Both the position numbers and the translations under genes were made by a program. A stretch of DNA of 51,968 nucleotides. Source: an uncultured Pelagibacteraceae bacterium. GTDB lineage: Bacteria; Pseudomonadota; Alphaproteobacteria; Pelagibacterales; Pelagibacteraceae. The stretch covers positions 1 through 51,968 of the forward strand of contig CACITX010000004.1 of assembly GCA_902589705.1 (NCBI GenBank), given 5' to 3'. This document shows positions 25,252 through 33,323 of the stretch, piece by piece (the first letter of the stretch is position 1; every line of letters starts with the position of its first letter). The notes under the pieces are model-generated. The model ran no database searches, was not told where the DNA came from, and saw nothing but the letters and a program-made list of their open reading frames with translations.

Positions 25252-25908
25252 TTACATATTAAAATGTTTTTTTATGAATTGTAATCCTAGACTAGAACCC
25301 TCAGTGGGTATACGATGTTCACAATTTTTAAATATTTTTGTTTCAATTTCATAATTATTTTTTCCAAAAAATTCTCTCGCTTCTAAAAATGAGTCTATAG
25401 GTACAACTTGATCAAGATCACCATGCATTAAGATTATATTTGGCCTAGAATTTATGTTTTTTGATAAATGTTCTGTGTCTATAATTCTACCAGAATAGCC
25501 AATTACAGAATTTACTTTATCTTTTCGCTTTAATCCAGTTTGTAATGTAATCATGCATCCTTGACTAAATCCTCCTATAATTATTTGATCTGCAATTAAA
25601 TTATTTTTTTCTTTAACTTCATCTATAAGTTTATTTAATTTATTCTCGGCAACCAAGGATTTAGCTAAAACTTGTTCTGGTGTTTGATCCATTAAATCAA
25701 ACCATTGAAACCCGGAAGGGCTTGCCGCGCATTTTTCAGGGGCATCAGGACAAATGAATATTGTATCAGGTAAATGAGCTCGCCAATAATTTGCAAGAAT
25801 TGAGATGTCATTACCATCTCCTCCATAACCGTGGCAAAGTATTACAGCATTTTTGGGTTTATTTTTAGAAAGTGGTTCTAAAACGATTGTATTTAATGAA
25901 TAGGTCAT
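25252..25908 (-). CDS. Alpha/beta-hydrolase, phospholipase/carboxylesterase family
   Basis: The 218-residue protein is a full-length member of the YpfH/acyl-protein-thioesterase-like group. It has the oxyanion region LCHGYGGDG, the nucleophile Ser in GGFSQGCM, the acid Asp in HGDLDQVVP and the His in NCEHRIP. It probably hydrolyses short esters. Natural substrate is not evident. It stands alone, with a 61-base gap to the HNH gene and 16 bases from the divergent HIG1-like gene. Confidence 0.9.
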   Translation of the reverse strand: MTYSLNTIVLEPLSKNKPKNAVILCHGYGGDGNDISILANYWRAHLPDTIFICPDAPEKCAASPSGFQWFDLMDQTPEQVLAKSLVAENKLNKLIDEVKEKNNLIADQIIIGGFSQGCMITLQTGLKRKDKVNSVIGYSGRIIDTEHLSKNINSRPNIILMHGDLDQVVPIDSFLEAREFFGKNNYEIETKIFKNCEHRIPTEGSSLGLQFIKKHFNM

Positions 25909-25924
25909 GATAGTAGAATATTAA

Positions 25925-26125
25925 ATGTCTGAATTTTTTTTTAACTTTATTGGTTTCACTTTATTAGGTGCTGTCGCTGTTGTTTTAATAATGGGTATAT
26001 ATACTTTATTTAAGGGTGGAAGTACTAGTAAAAAATATTCTAATAAATTAATGCAATTACGTGTTTTGCTTCAGTTTATTGCAATCATAGTTTTGGTTCT
26101 TCTGGCTTATTTTTTCAAAAATTAA
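25925..26125 (+). CDS. HIG1-like twin-transmembrane protein
   Basis: The 66-residue protein has two hydrophobic helices (about 4-28 and 46-63) joined by a basic loop, with the motif NKLMQLRVLLQFIAI typical of HIG1-type twin-transmembrane proteins in alphaproteobacteria. Mitochondrial relatives associate with cytochrome c oxidase and respiratory supercomplexes. A respiratory accessory role is therefore plausible but not shown. Its stop overlaps the convergent TlpA-like gene by 4 bases. Confidence 0.82.
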   Translation: MSEFFFNFIGFTLLGAVAVVLIMGIYTLFKGGSTSKKYSNKLMQLRVLLQFIAIIVLVLLAYFFKN

Positions 26126-26649
26126 ATATATTTTTTAATTAAATTAATAAAATCCTCACTCACAAAATCCACTTCACCGATGACCCTGCCAAATTCATCA
26201 CCGTTTTTATCGATCAAAATGCTTGTTGGCAGTCCTCGCATTTTAAACTGCTTAACTAATTTAAAGTCTGGATCATAATAAGTATCTAAACTCACTACAT
26301 CGATGCTTCTAAAAAAATCCCTTACTTTAAGTTTGTTCGGTTTTTCCATGTTAATAGCGTAGACTTTAACTTGTGGGAATTGATTAGTTAATTTTTCAAG
26401 CGATGGCATTTCTCTTTTGCAAGGCGCACACCAAGTCGCCCAGAAATTCAAGATCATGATGTTGCCTTTTTTGTTAGTTAAATCGACATCATTAAGATCT
26501 GAATCTTTAAATTTTAATTCTGTAATTTGAGTCGGTTTTTCGTGAATTACTATATTTTTTGAAAAATCTTCTGCTCCGTAAAGATTATGGCTAAGCAAAT
26601 ATAGAAGGATTATGTGAATATAGACTTTAAAAGATTTACTAATTTTCAT
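26122..26649 (-). CDS. TlpA-like periplasmic thiol:disulfide oxidoreductase
   Basis: The 175-residue protein has an N-terminal signal or membrane anchor (about residues 9-24). A thioredoxin fold follows with the redox motif WCAPC in ILNFWATWCAPCKREMPSL and the cis-Pro segment MRGLPTSILID. TlpA/ResA-like proteins reduce disulfides in the periplasm, for example in cytochrome c or oxidase assembly. Its neighbour HIG1-like protein fits that setting. It diverges from argH 30 bases away. Confidence 0.9.
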   Translation of the reverse strand: MKISKSFKVYIHIILLYLLSHNLYGAEDFSKNIVIHEKPTQITELKFKDSDLNDVDLTNKKGNIMILNFWATWCAPCKREMPSLEKLTNQFPQVKVYAINMEKPNKLKVRDFFRSIDVVSLDTYYDPDFKLVKQFKMRGLPTSILIDKNGDEFGRVIGEVDFVSEDFINLIKKYI

Positions 26650-26679
26650 ATTAATTTAAATTAGAAATAGCACAGTAAA

Positions 26680-28065
26680 ATGAAAAATAAAAATAAAACT
26701 GTTTGGTCAAATAGATTTAAGAGTAAAACGTCCCAATCTTTTCAAAAGATAGGGTCTTCAATTCATATTGATAAAAGACTTTATGAACAAGATATAGCTG
26801 CGTCTATTGTACATACTCAAATGTTATCAAAACAAAAGATCATTAAAAGTGAGGATGCGAACAAAATTATTAATGGTCTTAAAAAAATTAAGGCACAAAT
26901 AGATAAAGGTAATTTTGAATTTAAAGAAAAATTTGAGGATATTCATTTAAACATTGAAAAAGCTCTATTTGATATCATAGGTCCTTCAGCTGGATATATG
27001 CACACTGCTAGATCAAGAAATGATCAAGTGGTTACTGATTTTAAATTATGGATCAAAGATGCGTCTAAAGAAATTTTAAAAGACATTTCTTTAGTAATGA
27101 AAAATTTGCTTAAAAAAGCAGAAAAAAATACAGACACAGTTATGCCTGGATTAACTCATTTAAAAAATGCACAACCAATTTCATTTGCGCATTATCTTTT
27201 ATCTTATTTTGAAATGTTAAAAAGAGATAAAAAAAGATTTGAAAATAATTTAAATCTTTTGGATGAATGTCCTCTCGGATCAGCTGCACTTTCTGGAACT
27301 TCGTATAAGATAGATAGAACTTATACTGCAAAAAAACTTGGATTTAAAAAACCAACTGATAATTCTATCGACTCTGTATCTGATAGAGATTTTGCAATAG
27401 ATTTTTTATACGCGTCAGCTGTTTGCGCAATGCATCTTTCAAGATTAGCAGAAGATTTTATTATTTATAATTCTGATGCTTTTAAACTTATTTCTTTTAA
27501 AGATAGCATGCTTACAGGTTCTTCAATAATGCCACAAAAGAAGAATCCTGATCCTGCAGAACTTATAAGAGGAAAAGTTGGAATAAATTATGGGAAATTG
27601 AATGCAATGTTAACAATCATGAAAGGTCTTCCTATGTCTTATTTTAAAGATATGCAGGATGATAAAGAATTAGTTTTCAGTGGTTTTGATACTTTAAAAG
27701 ATACACTAACCATAAGCGCTGAATTAATTAATTCAGTTTATGCTAACAAATCAAATATGCTTTTTATGGCCAACCAAGGTCATACTACGGCTACTGATTT
27801 TGCTGATTATCTTGTTAAGAATAAAAATATATCTTTTAGAGAATCTTATGCTATTTCAGCAAAACTTGTAAATTTTGCAGAAAAAAATAAAAAACTATTA
27901 TCTGAATTAAGTCTGGAAGAAGTCAAAAAATTTTATAAAGATTTAGATAAAAGTGTTTTAAAAGTATTTGATGTTAAAAATTCTATGAATATGAAAAAAT
28001 CCCATGGAGGAACATCTATGATTAATGTTAAATCAATGATAAAAAAATACAAAAAGGAAATTTAA
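26680..28065 (+). CDS. argH: Argininosuccinate lyase
   Basis: The 461-residue enzyme splits argininosuccinate to arginine and fumarate. The superfamily signature GSSIMPQKKNPDPAE is complete and contains the flexible catalytic loop with its Ser. The HTARSRNDQ segment and the GLTHLKNAQPISF His-containing stretch are also present. Length matches the family. The stop TAA overlaps the start of a small lipoprotein gene (TAATG) in the usual argH-lipoprotein-lysA order. Confidence 0.96.
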   Translation: MKNKNKTVWSNRFKSKTSQSFQKIGSSIHIDKRLYEQDIAASIVHTQMLSKQKIIKSEDANKIINGLKKIKAQIDKGNFEFKEKFEDIHLNIEKALFDIIGPSAGYMHTARSRNDQVVTDFKLWIKDASKEILKDISLVMKNLLKKAEKNTDTVMPGLTHLKNAQPISFAHYLLSYFEMLKRDKKRFENNLNLLDECPLGSAALSGTSYKIDRTYTAKKLGFKKPTDNSIDSVSDRDFAIDFLYASAVCAMHLSRLAEDFIIYNSDAFKLISFKDSMLTGSSIMPQKKNPDPAELIRGKVGINYGKLNAMLTIMKGLPMSYFKDMQDDKELVFSGFDTLKDTLTISAELINSVYANKSNMLFMANQGHTTATDFADYLVKNKNISFRESYAISAKLVNFAEKNKKLLSELSLEEVKKFYKDLDKSVLKVFDVKNSMNMKKSHGGTSMINVKSMIKKYKKEI

Positions 28066-28175
28066 TGAAAATTATTGCTGCATTTTTCTTAATAATATTT
28101 GTCCTTTCAAGTTGTGGAAAAAAATCTGAGCCTAAATATCAAGGTAAAATTAATCAGATAAATATAATCTCATAA
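28065..28175 (+). CDS. lptM: Small lipoprotein (LptM/YifL-like)
   Basis: The 36-residue protein starts MKIIAAFFLIIF and has the lipobox LSSC with Cys17, followed by GKKSEP. After processing only about 20 residues remain. It lies between argH and lysA, where alphaproteobacteria have a tiny lipoprotein. The related E. coli gene (yifL/lptM, beside dapF) encodes a partner of the LptD outer-membrane LPS translocon. The TAATG overlap with argH and an AAGGA site before the ATG support translation. The gene name is by position and features only. Confidence 0.8.
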   Translation: MKIIAAFFLIIFVLSSCGKKSEPKYQGKINQINIIS

Positions 28176-28179
28176 TCAA

Positions 28180-29409
28180 ATGCAAAACTTAAGATATGTT
28201 GGTAAAAATTTATTTATTGAAAAGTTATCAATTAAAAATATCTTAAAAAAACAAAAGACACCTTTTTACATTTATTCAGAAAATCAAATAATTACAAATT
28301 TTCTTAAATTTAAAAATACATTTAAAAAAACAAATCCTTTAATTTGCTTTGCGGCAAAATCTAATAGTAATTTGAATATACTTAAAGTACTTGGAAGATT
28401 AGGTGCTGGGGCTGATGTAGTATCAGGTGGAGAATTATTAAAAGCTCTTAAAGCAGGTATAAAAGCAAAAAAAATTGTTTTCTCAGGTGTAGGAAAAACT
28501 GAGGAAGAATTGAAAATAGCTATTAATAAAAATATTTTATTAATCAATTGTGAGTCTGAAAGTGAGGCTAAATTAGTAAACAGTTTAGCTAAAAAGTTAA
28601 GAAAAAAAGTTTCAATAGGATTTAGGTTAAATCCCAATGTTGATGCAAAAACCCATAAAAATATCTCAACTGGTAAGGCTGAAAATAAATTTGGATTGTC
28701 AATTAAGAGTTTTAAGATTTTTCTTAAAACAATTAATTCTCTTAAAAATATTAAGCTTGATGCGCTAAGTGTTCATATAGGAAGTCAGATCTTGAATGAT
28801 GCTCCTTTCAAAAAAACTTTAAGTGTGATGAGTAAATTAATCAAAGACTTAAGACTTAATTTAAAATTTGTAGATTTAGGTGGTGGATTTGGCATAAATT
28901 ATACAAATAAAGAAAAGCCAATTAATCTAAATAAATATTCTAAACTCGTAGAAAATTTTTCAAAAAAATTAGATTGTAAAATAATTTTTGAACCAGGTAG
29001 ATCAATAATAGGCAATACCGGTCTTTTAATAAGCAAGGTACAATTCATAAAAAAAGGAGCCAATAAAAACTTTATTATATTAGACGCTGGTATGAATGAT
29101 TTTATGCGCCCTGCTTTGTATGATGCATTTCACCAAATTATTCCTGTTTCTAAAAACTCAGCAAAGTCAAAAGATAAAATAGAATTTGTAGGACCTGTTT
29201 GTGAAAGTACTTGCAAATTTGGAATATATAAAAATTATCAGAAAATAAATGAAAACGACTTTATAGCTATTACTAATGTAGGAGCCTACGGTTCATCATT
29301 ATCCTCTAACTATAATACTAGACCATTAATTGCTGAAATTTTAATCAATAAAAATAAATTAAGATATATTAGAAAGAAACAAAATTTACTAAAATTGATT
29401 AGTTCTTAA
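28180..29409 (+). CDS. lysA: Diaminopimelate decarboxylase
   Basis: The 409-residue fold-type III PLP enzyme makes lysine from meso-diaminopimelate. The PLP Lys is in CFAAKSNSN, the HIGSQ motif and the Gly-rich phosphate loop DLGGGFGI follow, and the substrate-binding Cys-Glu-Ser is in GPVCEST. The residues after that motif (CKFGIYKNYQ) differ from the more common SSD-type sequence but the core is present. It follows the small lipoprotein after 4 bases, and its stop overlaps the plsC ATG by one base. Confidence 0.95.
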   Translation: MQNLRYVGKNLFIEKLSIKNILKKQKTPFYIYSENQIITNFLKFKNTFKKTNPLICFAAKSNSNLNILKVLGRLGAGADVVSGGELLKALKAGIKAKKIVFSGVGKTEEELKIAINKNILLINCESESEAKLVNSLAKKLRKKVSIGFRLNPNVDAKTHKNISTGKAENKFGLSIKSFKIFLKTINSLKNIKLDALSVHIGSQILNDAPFKKTLSVMSKLIKDLRLNLKFVDLGGGFGINYTNKEKPINLNKYSKLVENFSKKLDCKIIFEPGRSIIGNTGLLISKVQFIKKGANKNFIILDAGMNDFMRPALYDAFHQIIPVSKNSAKSKDKIEFVGPVCESTCKFGIYKNYQKINENDFIAITNVGAYGSSLSSNYNTRPLIAEILINKNKLRYIRKKQNLLKLISS

Positions 29410-30122
29410 TGCAATTTTTAAAATCTTTAATCTTTAATATTTTTTTGTTTGCTGGGCTCATAACAATTTTTATCCTAGCTATACCAACATTAGTTCTACC
29501 TAGTAAATTCACAATATTTTTTGGTAGAGTGTCAGCTAAGTACATAGTTTTTCTAATAAAAATTATTCTTCATTCAAAAGTAATATTTCATGGCGTTGAA
29601 AATTTAAAAAAGGTAGATAATTTTTTTGTTGCTTCAGCCCATCAATCTATGTTTGAGACTTTTGCTTTTCAAATTCCATTAGATGGTCCAGTATTTATTT
29701 TAAAAAGAGAACTATTAAATATTCCGCTATTTGGATGGTATTTAAGAAAAATAGGATCAATCGCAATAGTTAGGCAAACAACTACAAAAGAAAATTTAAA
29801 CTTTTTTGATAAAATTAAAGAAACAATAGATAAAAGTAAAAGACCTTTACTTATATTTCCTCAGGGGACTAGAGTAAAGCTTGATGAACGACCGCCATTT
29901 AAGAAGGGAGCCGGTAGAATTTATAAAGCCTTAAATTTACCCTGCATACCTGTGGCTTTAAACACTGGAAAAGTTTGGCCAAAAAATAGTTTTATGAAAT
30001 ATACAGGTGATATACATATTTCATTTTTAGAGCCCATCATGCCTGGTAAAGAAAGCGATGAATTTGTCAAAGAAATAGAAGATAAAATTTATACTGAGAT
30101 AAAAAAATTAGAGATTAGATAG
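29409..30122 (+). CDS. plsC: 1-acyl-sn-glycerol-3-phosphate acyltransferase
   Basis: The 237-residue protein has an N-terminal membrane segment (about 8-30) and the acyltransferase blocks AHQSMFETFA, FILKRELLNIPLFGW, IFPQGTR and PCIPVALNTG. It makes phosphatidic acid from lysophosphatidic acid. The first block reads H-x4-E rather than the classic H-x4-D, and the third is FPQGTR rather than FPEGTR. I recall the HQS..ET variant from other alphaproteobacteria, so the enzyme is probably active. The 3' end overlaps the convergent dehydrogenase gene by 15 bases. Confidence 0.9.
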   Translation: MQFLKSLIFNIFLFAGLITIFILAIPTLVLPSKFTIFFGRVSAKYIVFLIKIILHSKVIFHGVENLKKVDNFFVASAHQSMFETFAFQIPLDGPVFILKRELLNIPLFGWYLRKIGSIAIVRQTTTKENLNFFDKIKETIDKSKRPLLIFPQGTRVKLDERPPFKKGAGRIYKALNLPCIPVALNTGKVWPKNSFMKYTGDIHISFLEPIMPGKESDEFVKEIEDKIYTEIKKLEIR

Positions 30123-31172
30123 TATAGAATTAGAACATTTAACGGTATCAGCGTTCCCGCCTAAATCTTTAGTTCTGTTATTTTTTTCACTTAAAGATTT
30201 TTCAATAGCTTGAACGATTGAATTGGAGGCTTGTTTTTCTCCTAAATAATCTAACATCATTGCGCCGGACCAAATTTGACCTACAGGGTTTGCGATTCCT
30301 TTACCAGCAATATCAGGAGCTGAACCATGCACTGGCTCAAATAGAGATGGAAATTTATTTTCTGGATTAATATTCCCAGATGGAGCAATTCCAATAGTTC
30401 CAGTGCAAGCAGGTCCTAAATCAGAAAGGATGTCTCCAAATAAATTAGATGCAACAACTACATCAAACCATTCAGGATTAAGTACAAATCTAGCTGCCAA
30501 AATATCTATATGAAACTGATCTGTTTCAATATCTGGATAATTTTTCTTCATCCGGTTAAAACGCTCATCCCAAAAAGGCATCGTAATTGAAATTCCATTT
30601 GATTTTGTTGCATTGGTTAATTTTTTTCTTTTTCTTTGTTTAGCTAGCTCAAAAGCAAATTTTTGAACTCTATCTATTCCGTGTGCAGACATTATTGTTT
30701 CTTGGACGGCTATTTCTCTTTCTGTATTTTTAAACATTCTTCCACCAACTGAAGAATACTCGCCCTCCGTATTTTCTCTGACAATCAACATGTCGATATC
30801 ACCTGGTTTTTTGTTTGCTAAAGGTGGGTTTATACCAGGAAATAATTTTACAGGTCTAAGATTAATATATTGATCAAACTCTCTCCTGAACTGAAGTAAC
30901 GAACCCCATAAAGAAATATGGTCTGGAACTTGGTCTGGCATACCAACTGCTCCAAAAAATATAGCATCATGTTTTCCTAATTTTTCTTTCCAGTCATCTG
31001 GGAGCATTTTCCCGTGTCTCTCGTAATAATCACAGGAGGCAAAATCGTATTCTGTAAAATTTATTTTAAATTGATGCTTTTCTGCAGCATCTTTTAAAAC
31101 TTTTAAACCTTCAGGAACTACTTCTTTTCCTATTCCGTCGCCCGGTATTGAAGCTATGCTATATTCTTTCAT
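30108..31172 (-). CDS. ttuC: Tartrate / D-malate dehydrogenase (isopropylmalate-dehydrogenase family)
   Basis: The 354-residue NAD-dependent beta-decarboxylating dehydrogenase has the GDGIGKEVVPEG start, IVRENTEGEYSS, the ASNLFGDILSDLG metal site and EPVHGSAPDIAGKG. The SLWGSLLQFRREFDQYINLRP segment fits the tartrate dehydrogenase/D-malate dehydrogenase group (TtuC, DmlA) better than LeuB. It would oxidise D-malate, tartrate or a related hydroxy acid. The neighbour is tyrA, 3 bases upstream on the same strand, so it is read with aromatic and histidine genes although its role seems catabolic. Confidence 0.85.
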   Translation of the reverse strand: MKEYSIASIPGDGIGKEVVPEGLKVLKDAAEKHQFKINFTEYDFASCDYYERHGKMLPDDWKEKLGKHDAIFFGAVGMPDQVPDHISLWGSLLQFRREFDQYINLRPVKLFPGINPPLANKKPGDIDMLIVRENTEGEYSSVGGRMFKNTEREIAVQETIMSAHGIDRVQKFAFELAKQRKRKKLTNATKSNGISITMPFWDERFNRMKKNYPDIETDQFHIDILAARFVLNPEWFDVVVASNLFGDILSDLGPACTGTIGIAPSGNINPENKFPSLFEPVHGSAPDIAGKGIANPVGQIWSGAMMLDYLGEKQASNSIVQAIEKSLSEKNNRTKDLGGNADTVKCSNSILSNL

Positions 31173-31175
31173 AAA

Positions 31176-32072
31176 TTAATTTCTACCAAAACCAGGTTTA
31201 TCTGTATCTTGTCCAGCTTCAATAATCTCTTTTCTTACTTTTTTAGTCGATGAGAATATCTCTAAAAGTTTTTTACTATCCTTATTTTTAATTGCGTTTT
31301 TAATTTCCTCAAGATTTTTAGAGTAATTATCTAATACTTTTAAAATATTATCGCTGTTATCTATAAAAATATCCTTCCACATTAAAGGGTCAGATGCTGC
31401 AATTCTTGTAAAATCTCTTAATCCACCAGCACTGTACTGGATAACATCGTCTTTAAATTTGTCTTCGTTGTTAATTGCAGTTTTAACAATACTGTAAGCT
31501 ACTGCATGTGGTAAATGACTTGTGAGTGATAAAATGTAATCATGGTCTTCAAATGACATGAGTTTTACTTTACTTCCAAGACTAGACCAAAACTTTTCTA
31601 GTTCATTAATTTTGTCTTTATTAGCTTTTTTATCAGCCGATAAGATGCACCATCTATTATTAAACAAACTTGCAAAACCAGCCTCGGGTCCACTGTACTC
31701 AGTTCCTGCTATAGGATGTGAAGCAATCCAATTAACATTTTTAAGTTTTAAGTTGCAAATAATTTTATTTACTTCTTTTTTAGCAGAGCCAGTATCAGTT
31801 AAAATTACATTTTCTTTTAAATTAGAATGAATAGAAAGAAGTATTTCCTTATAGCTACTTAATGGAGAAGCAATAATTACTAGGTCAGAGTCTTTAACTA
31901 CATCTGAGATATTATTACTTGTTTCAAGCGAAAAGTTGTTTTTTAAATAATCAGTTACTTTTGAAGACTTATCATAAACACTAATTTTAGATGCTAATTT
32001 TTTTTCATTTACAGCTCTTAAAATTGAAGAGCCGATTAAACCACAACCAATAATACTAATCTTACTAAACAT
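31176..32072 (-). CDS. tyrA: Prephenate / arogenate dehydrogenase
   Basis: The 298-residue enzyme begins with the NAD-binding GCGLIGSSIL motif. It has the substrate region SHPIAGTEYSGPEAG, with the His that abstracts a proton, and a later LTSHLPHAVAY block. It oxidatively decarboxylates prephenate (or arogenate) in tyrosine synthesis. It starts 8 bases inside the 3' end of hisC, an overlap that couples their translation, as in other alphaproteobacteria where hisC and tyrA are adjacent. Confidence 0.93.
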   Translation of the reverse strand: MFSKISIIGCGLIGSSILRAVNEKKLASKISVYDKSSKVTDYLKNNFSLETSNNISDVVKDSDLVIIASPLSSYKEILLSIHSNLKENVILTDTGSAKKEVNKIICNLKLKNVNWIASHPIAGTEYSGPEAGFASLFNNRWCILSADKKANKDKINELEKFWSSLGSKVKLMSFEDHDYILSLTSHLPHAVAYSIVKTAINNEDKFKDDVIQYSAGGLRDFTRIAASDPLMWKDIFIDNSDNILKVLDNYSKNLEEIKNAIKNKDSKKLLEIFSSTKKVRKEIIEAGQDTDKPGFGRN

Positions 32073-33147
32073 TTAATATCTTCTTCATTTTAGAAATTAA
32101 TTTTCTATTTTCTTCACTTTTTCCAATTGTTATTCTAAGTGAATTCTTAATACCATAAACGTCCATCTTGCGAACTAAAATTCCTGCTTTAGCTAACAAT
32201 TTAAAAACTTTTGATGAATTAATTTTTACTTTATCAAAATTAACTAATAAAAAATTACTGTAACTTTTGTTAGTTTCAATGTTCATTTTTTCAAATTCAT
32301 TAAACATTTTTTTATTCCAGTTACTAACGTGCTTAATTTCTTTATTTAACCATGTAGTATCTTTAACTGCAGCAGAAGCAGCAAATAACGCTGCGCTATT
32401 AATGTTAAATGGTGGTTTAATTTTATTCAGCGCTTCAATAATTTCTTTTGACGCATAACCCCATCCTACACGTAGTCCGGCTAAACCGTAAATTTTTGAA
32501 AATGTTCTCGTCATAACCACATTTTTAAATTTTGAAAACAATTTTAATGCTGAAGAATAATCTTTTTGTTTTACATACTCAAAATAAGCATCATCAACAA
32601 CTAACAAAATATCACTTCTTAATTTTTTTCTTAAAAATAATAAATCTTTTTTACTTACATAAGTACCAGTAGGATTATTGGGGTTAGCGATAAAAACAAT
32701 TTTTGTTTTTCTAGTAACTTTTTTTAAGATATCTTGCACTGAAACTTTAAAGTTATCTTCCTTAGAATAAATAACCTTTGCACCATTCATGCGGCTGTAA
32801 ATTCTGTAAATGATAAAGCTATATTTTGGTACAATTACCTCATCACTCTTCTTAAGGTAAGCTTTACAAATTAATTCAAAAATTTGGTCAGATCCTGCCC
32901 CTAGAATTATTCTATTTTTATCTAGCTTAAATTTATTTCCTAAAATTTCTCTTAAGTAGCTGCCATCTGAGTCAGGGTATCTAGAAAAACTTTTTGAAAC
33001 TTTTATATACCCTTTTTTTGCTTTTGGACTTGGGCCAAGAGCAGACTCATTGGCTGACAGTTTTATCCTAGCTATTTTCTTTTTAAAGAAGCTCATTCCA
33101 GCTACATATTTTTGAGCATTTATATTATTCGGTTTGGGTAACTTCAT
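32065..33147 (-). CDS. hisC: Histidinol-phosphate aminotransferase
   Basis: The 360-residue PLP aminotransferase has the substrate and PLP motifs GAGSDQIFE, ANPNNPTGTYV, DDAYFEYV and the PLP Lys in TRTFSKIYGLAGLRVGW. It transfers the amino group to imidazole acetol phosphate in histidine synthesis and, next to tyrA, may also act on aromatic keto acids. It is the first gene of a hisC-tyrA-dehydrogenase run and diverges from metX across a 146-base gap. Confidence 0.92.
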   Translation of the reverse strand: MKLPKPNNINAQKYVAGMSFFKKKIARIKLSANESALGPSPKAKKGYIKVSKSFSRYPDSDGSYLREILGNKFKLDKNRIILGAGSDQIFELICKAYLKKSDEVIVPKYSFIIYRIYSRMNGAKVIYSKEDNFKVSVQDILKKVTRKTKIVFIANPNNPTGTYVSKKDLLFLRKKLRSDILLVVDDAYFEYVKQKDYSSALKLFSKFKNVVMTRTFSKIYGLAGLRVGWGYASKEIIEALNKIKPPFNINSAALFAASAAVKDTTWLNKEIKHVSNWNKKMFNEFEKMNIETNKSYSNFLLVNFDKVKINSSKVFKLLAKAGILVRKMDVYGIKNSLRITIGKSEENRKLISKMKKILNV

Positions 33148-33206
33148 TTCTTTATGTAATATCTAAATTGTAAGAGTTTTTCTATAAATCTTTATCTTAT
33201 ATAAAA

Positions 33207-33235
33207 TTGACAAGTTTGTGTTGATTTAGTAAATA
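33207..33235 (+). promoter_or_regulatory. Promoter of the metX riboswitch transcript
   Basis: A perfect TTGACA (33207-33212) is followed after 17 bases by a weak TAAATA (33230-33235). The predicted start near 33240-33242 coincides with the first base of the SAM-II aptamer, which supports it in spite of the poor -10. Confidence 0.5.
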
Positions 33236-33239
33236 GATA

Positions 33240-33292
33240 TCGCGCTGATTTAACCATATTGCAAGCGCATAATAAATTTAGCTAAAAAGGGA
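33240..33292 (+). promoter_or_regulatory. SAM-II riboswitch upstream of metX
   Basis: The sequence matches the SAM-II aptamer in order: P1 5' arm CGCG, the CTGATTTAACC..ATTGCAA region, GCG 3' arm, then GATAAAT-like (here AATAAAT), TTAGCTAAAAAGGG with the pseudoknot pairing. It is very close to the published marine environmental example as I recall it. In the SAM-bound state the pseudoknot takes up the AAAAGG, which is also the Shine-Dalgarno-like sequence. It therefore should lower metX expression when S-adenosylmethionine is plentiful. Confidence 0.92.
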
Positions 33293-33295
33293 GAT

Positions 33296-33321
33296 GCCCA
33301 GTTTAGCTGGGCTTTTTTTTT
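33296..33321 (+). terminator. Intrinsic terminator directly after the SAM-II aptamer
   Basis: GCCCAG (33296-33301) pairs with CTGGGC (33307-33312) around a 5-base loop, followed by nine Ts (33313-33321). It begins 4 bases after the aptamer and ends 2 bases before the likely metX ATG at 33324. It can serve as the expression platform (transcription attenuation), or as a hairpin between an upstream ribosome binding site and the start codon. Confidence 0.8.
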
Positions 33322-33323
33322 GG

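Noticed and set aside
33294..33323. metX start at 33294
   Set aside because: The SD-like sequence would touch the ATG and the terminator stem would be translated; kept only as an alternative in the metX finding.
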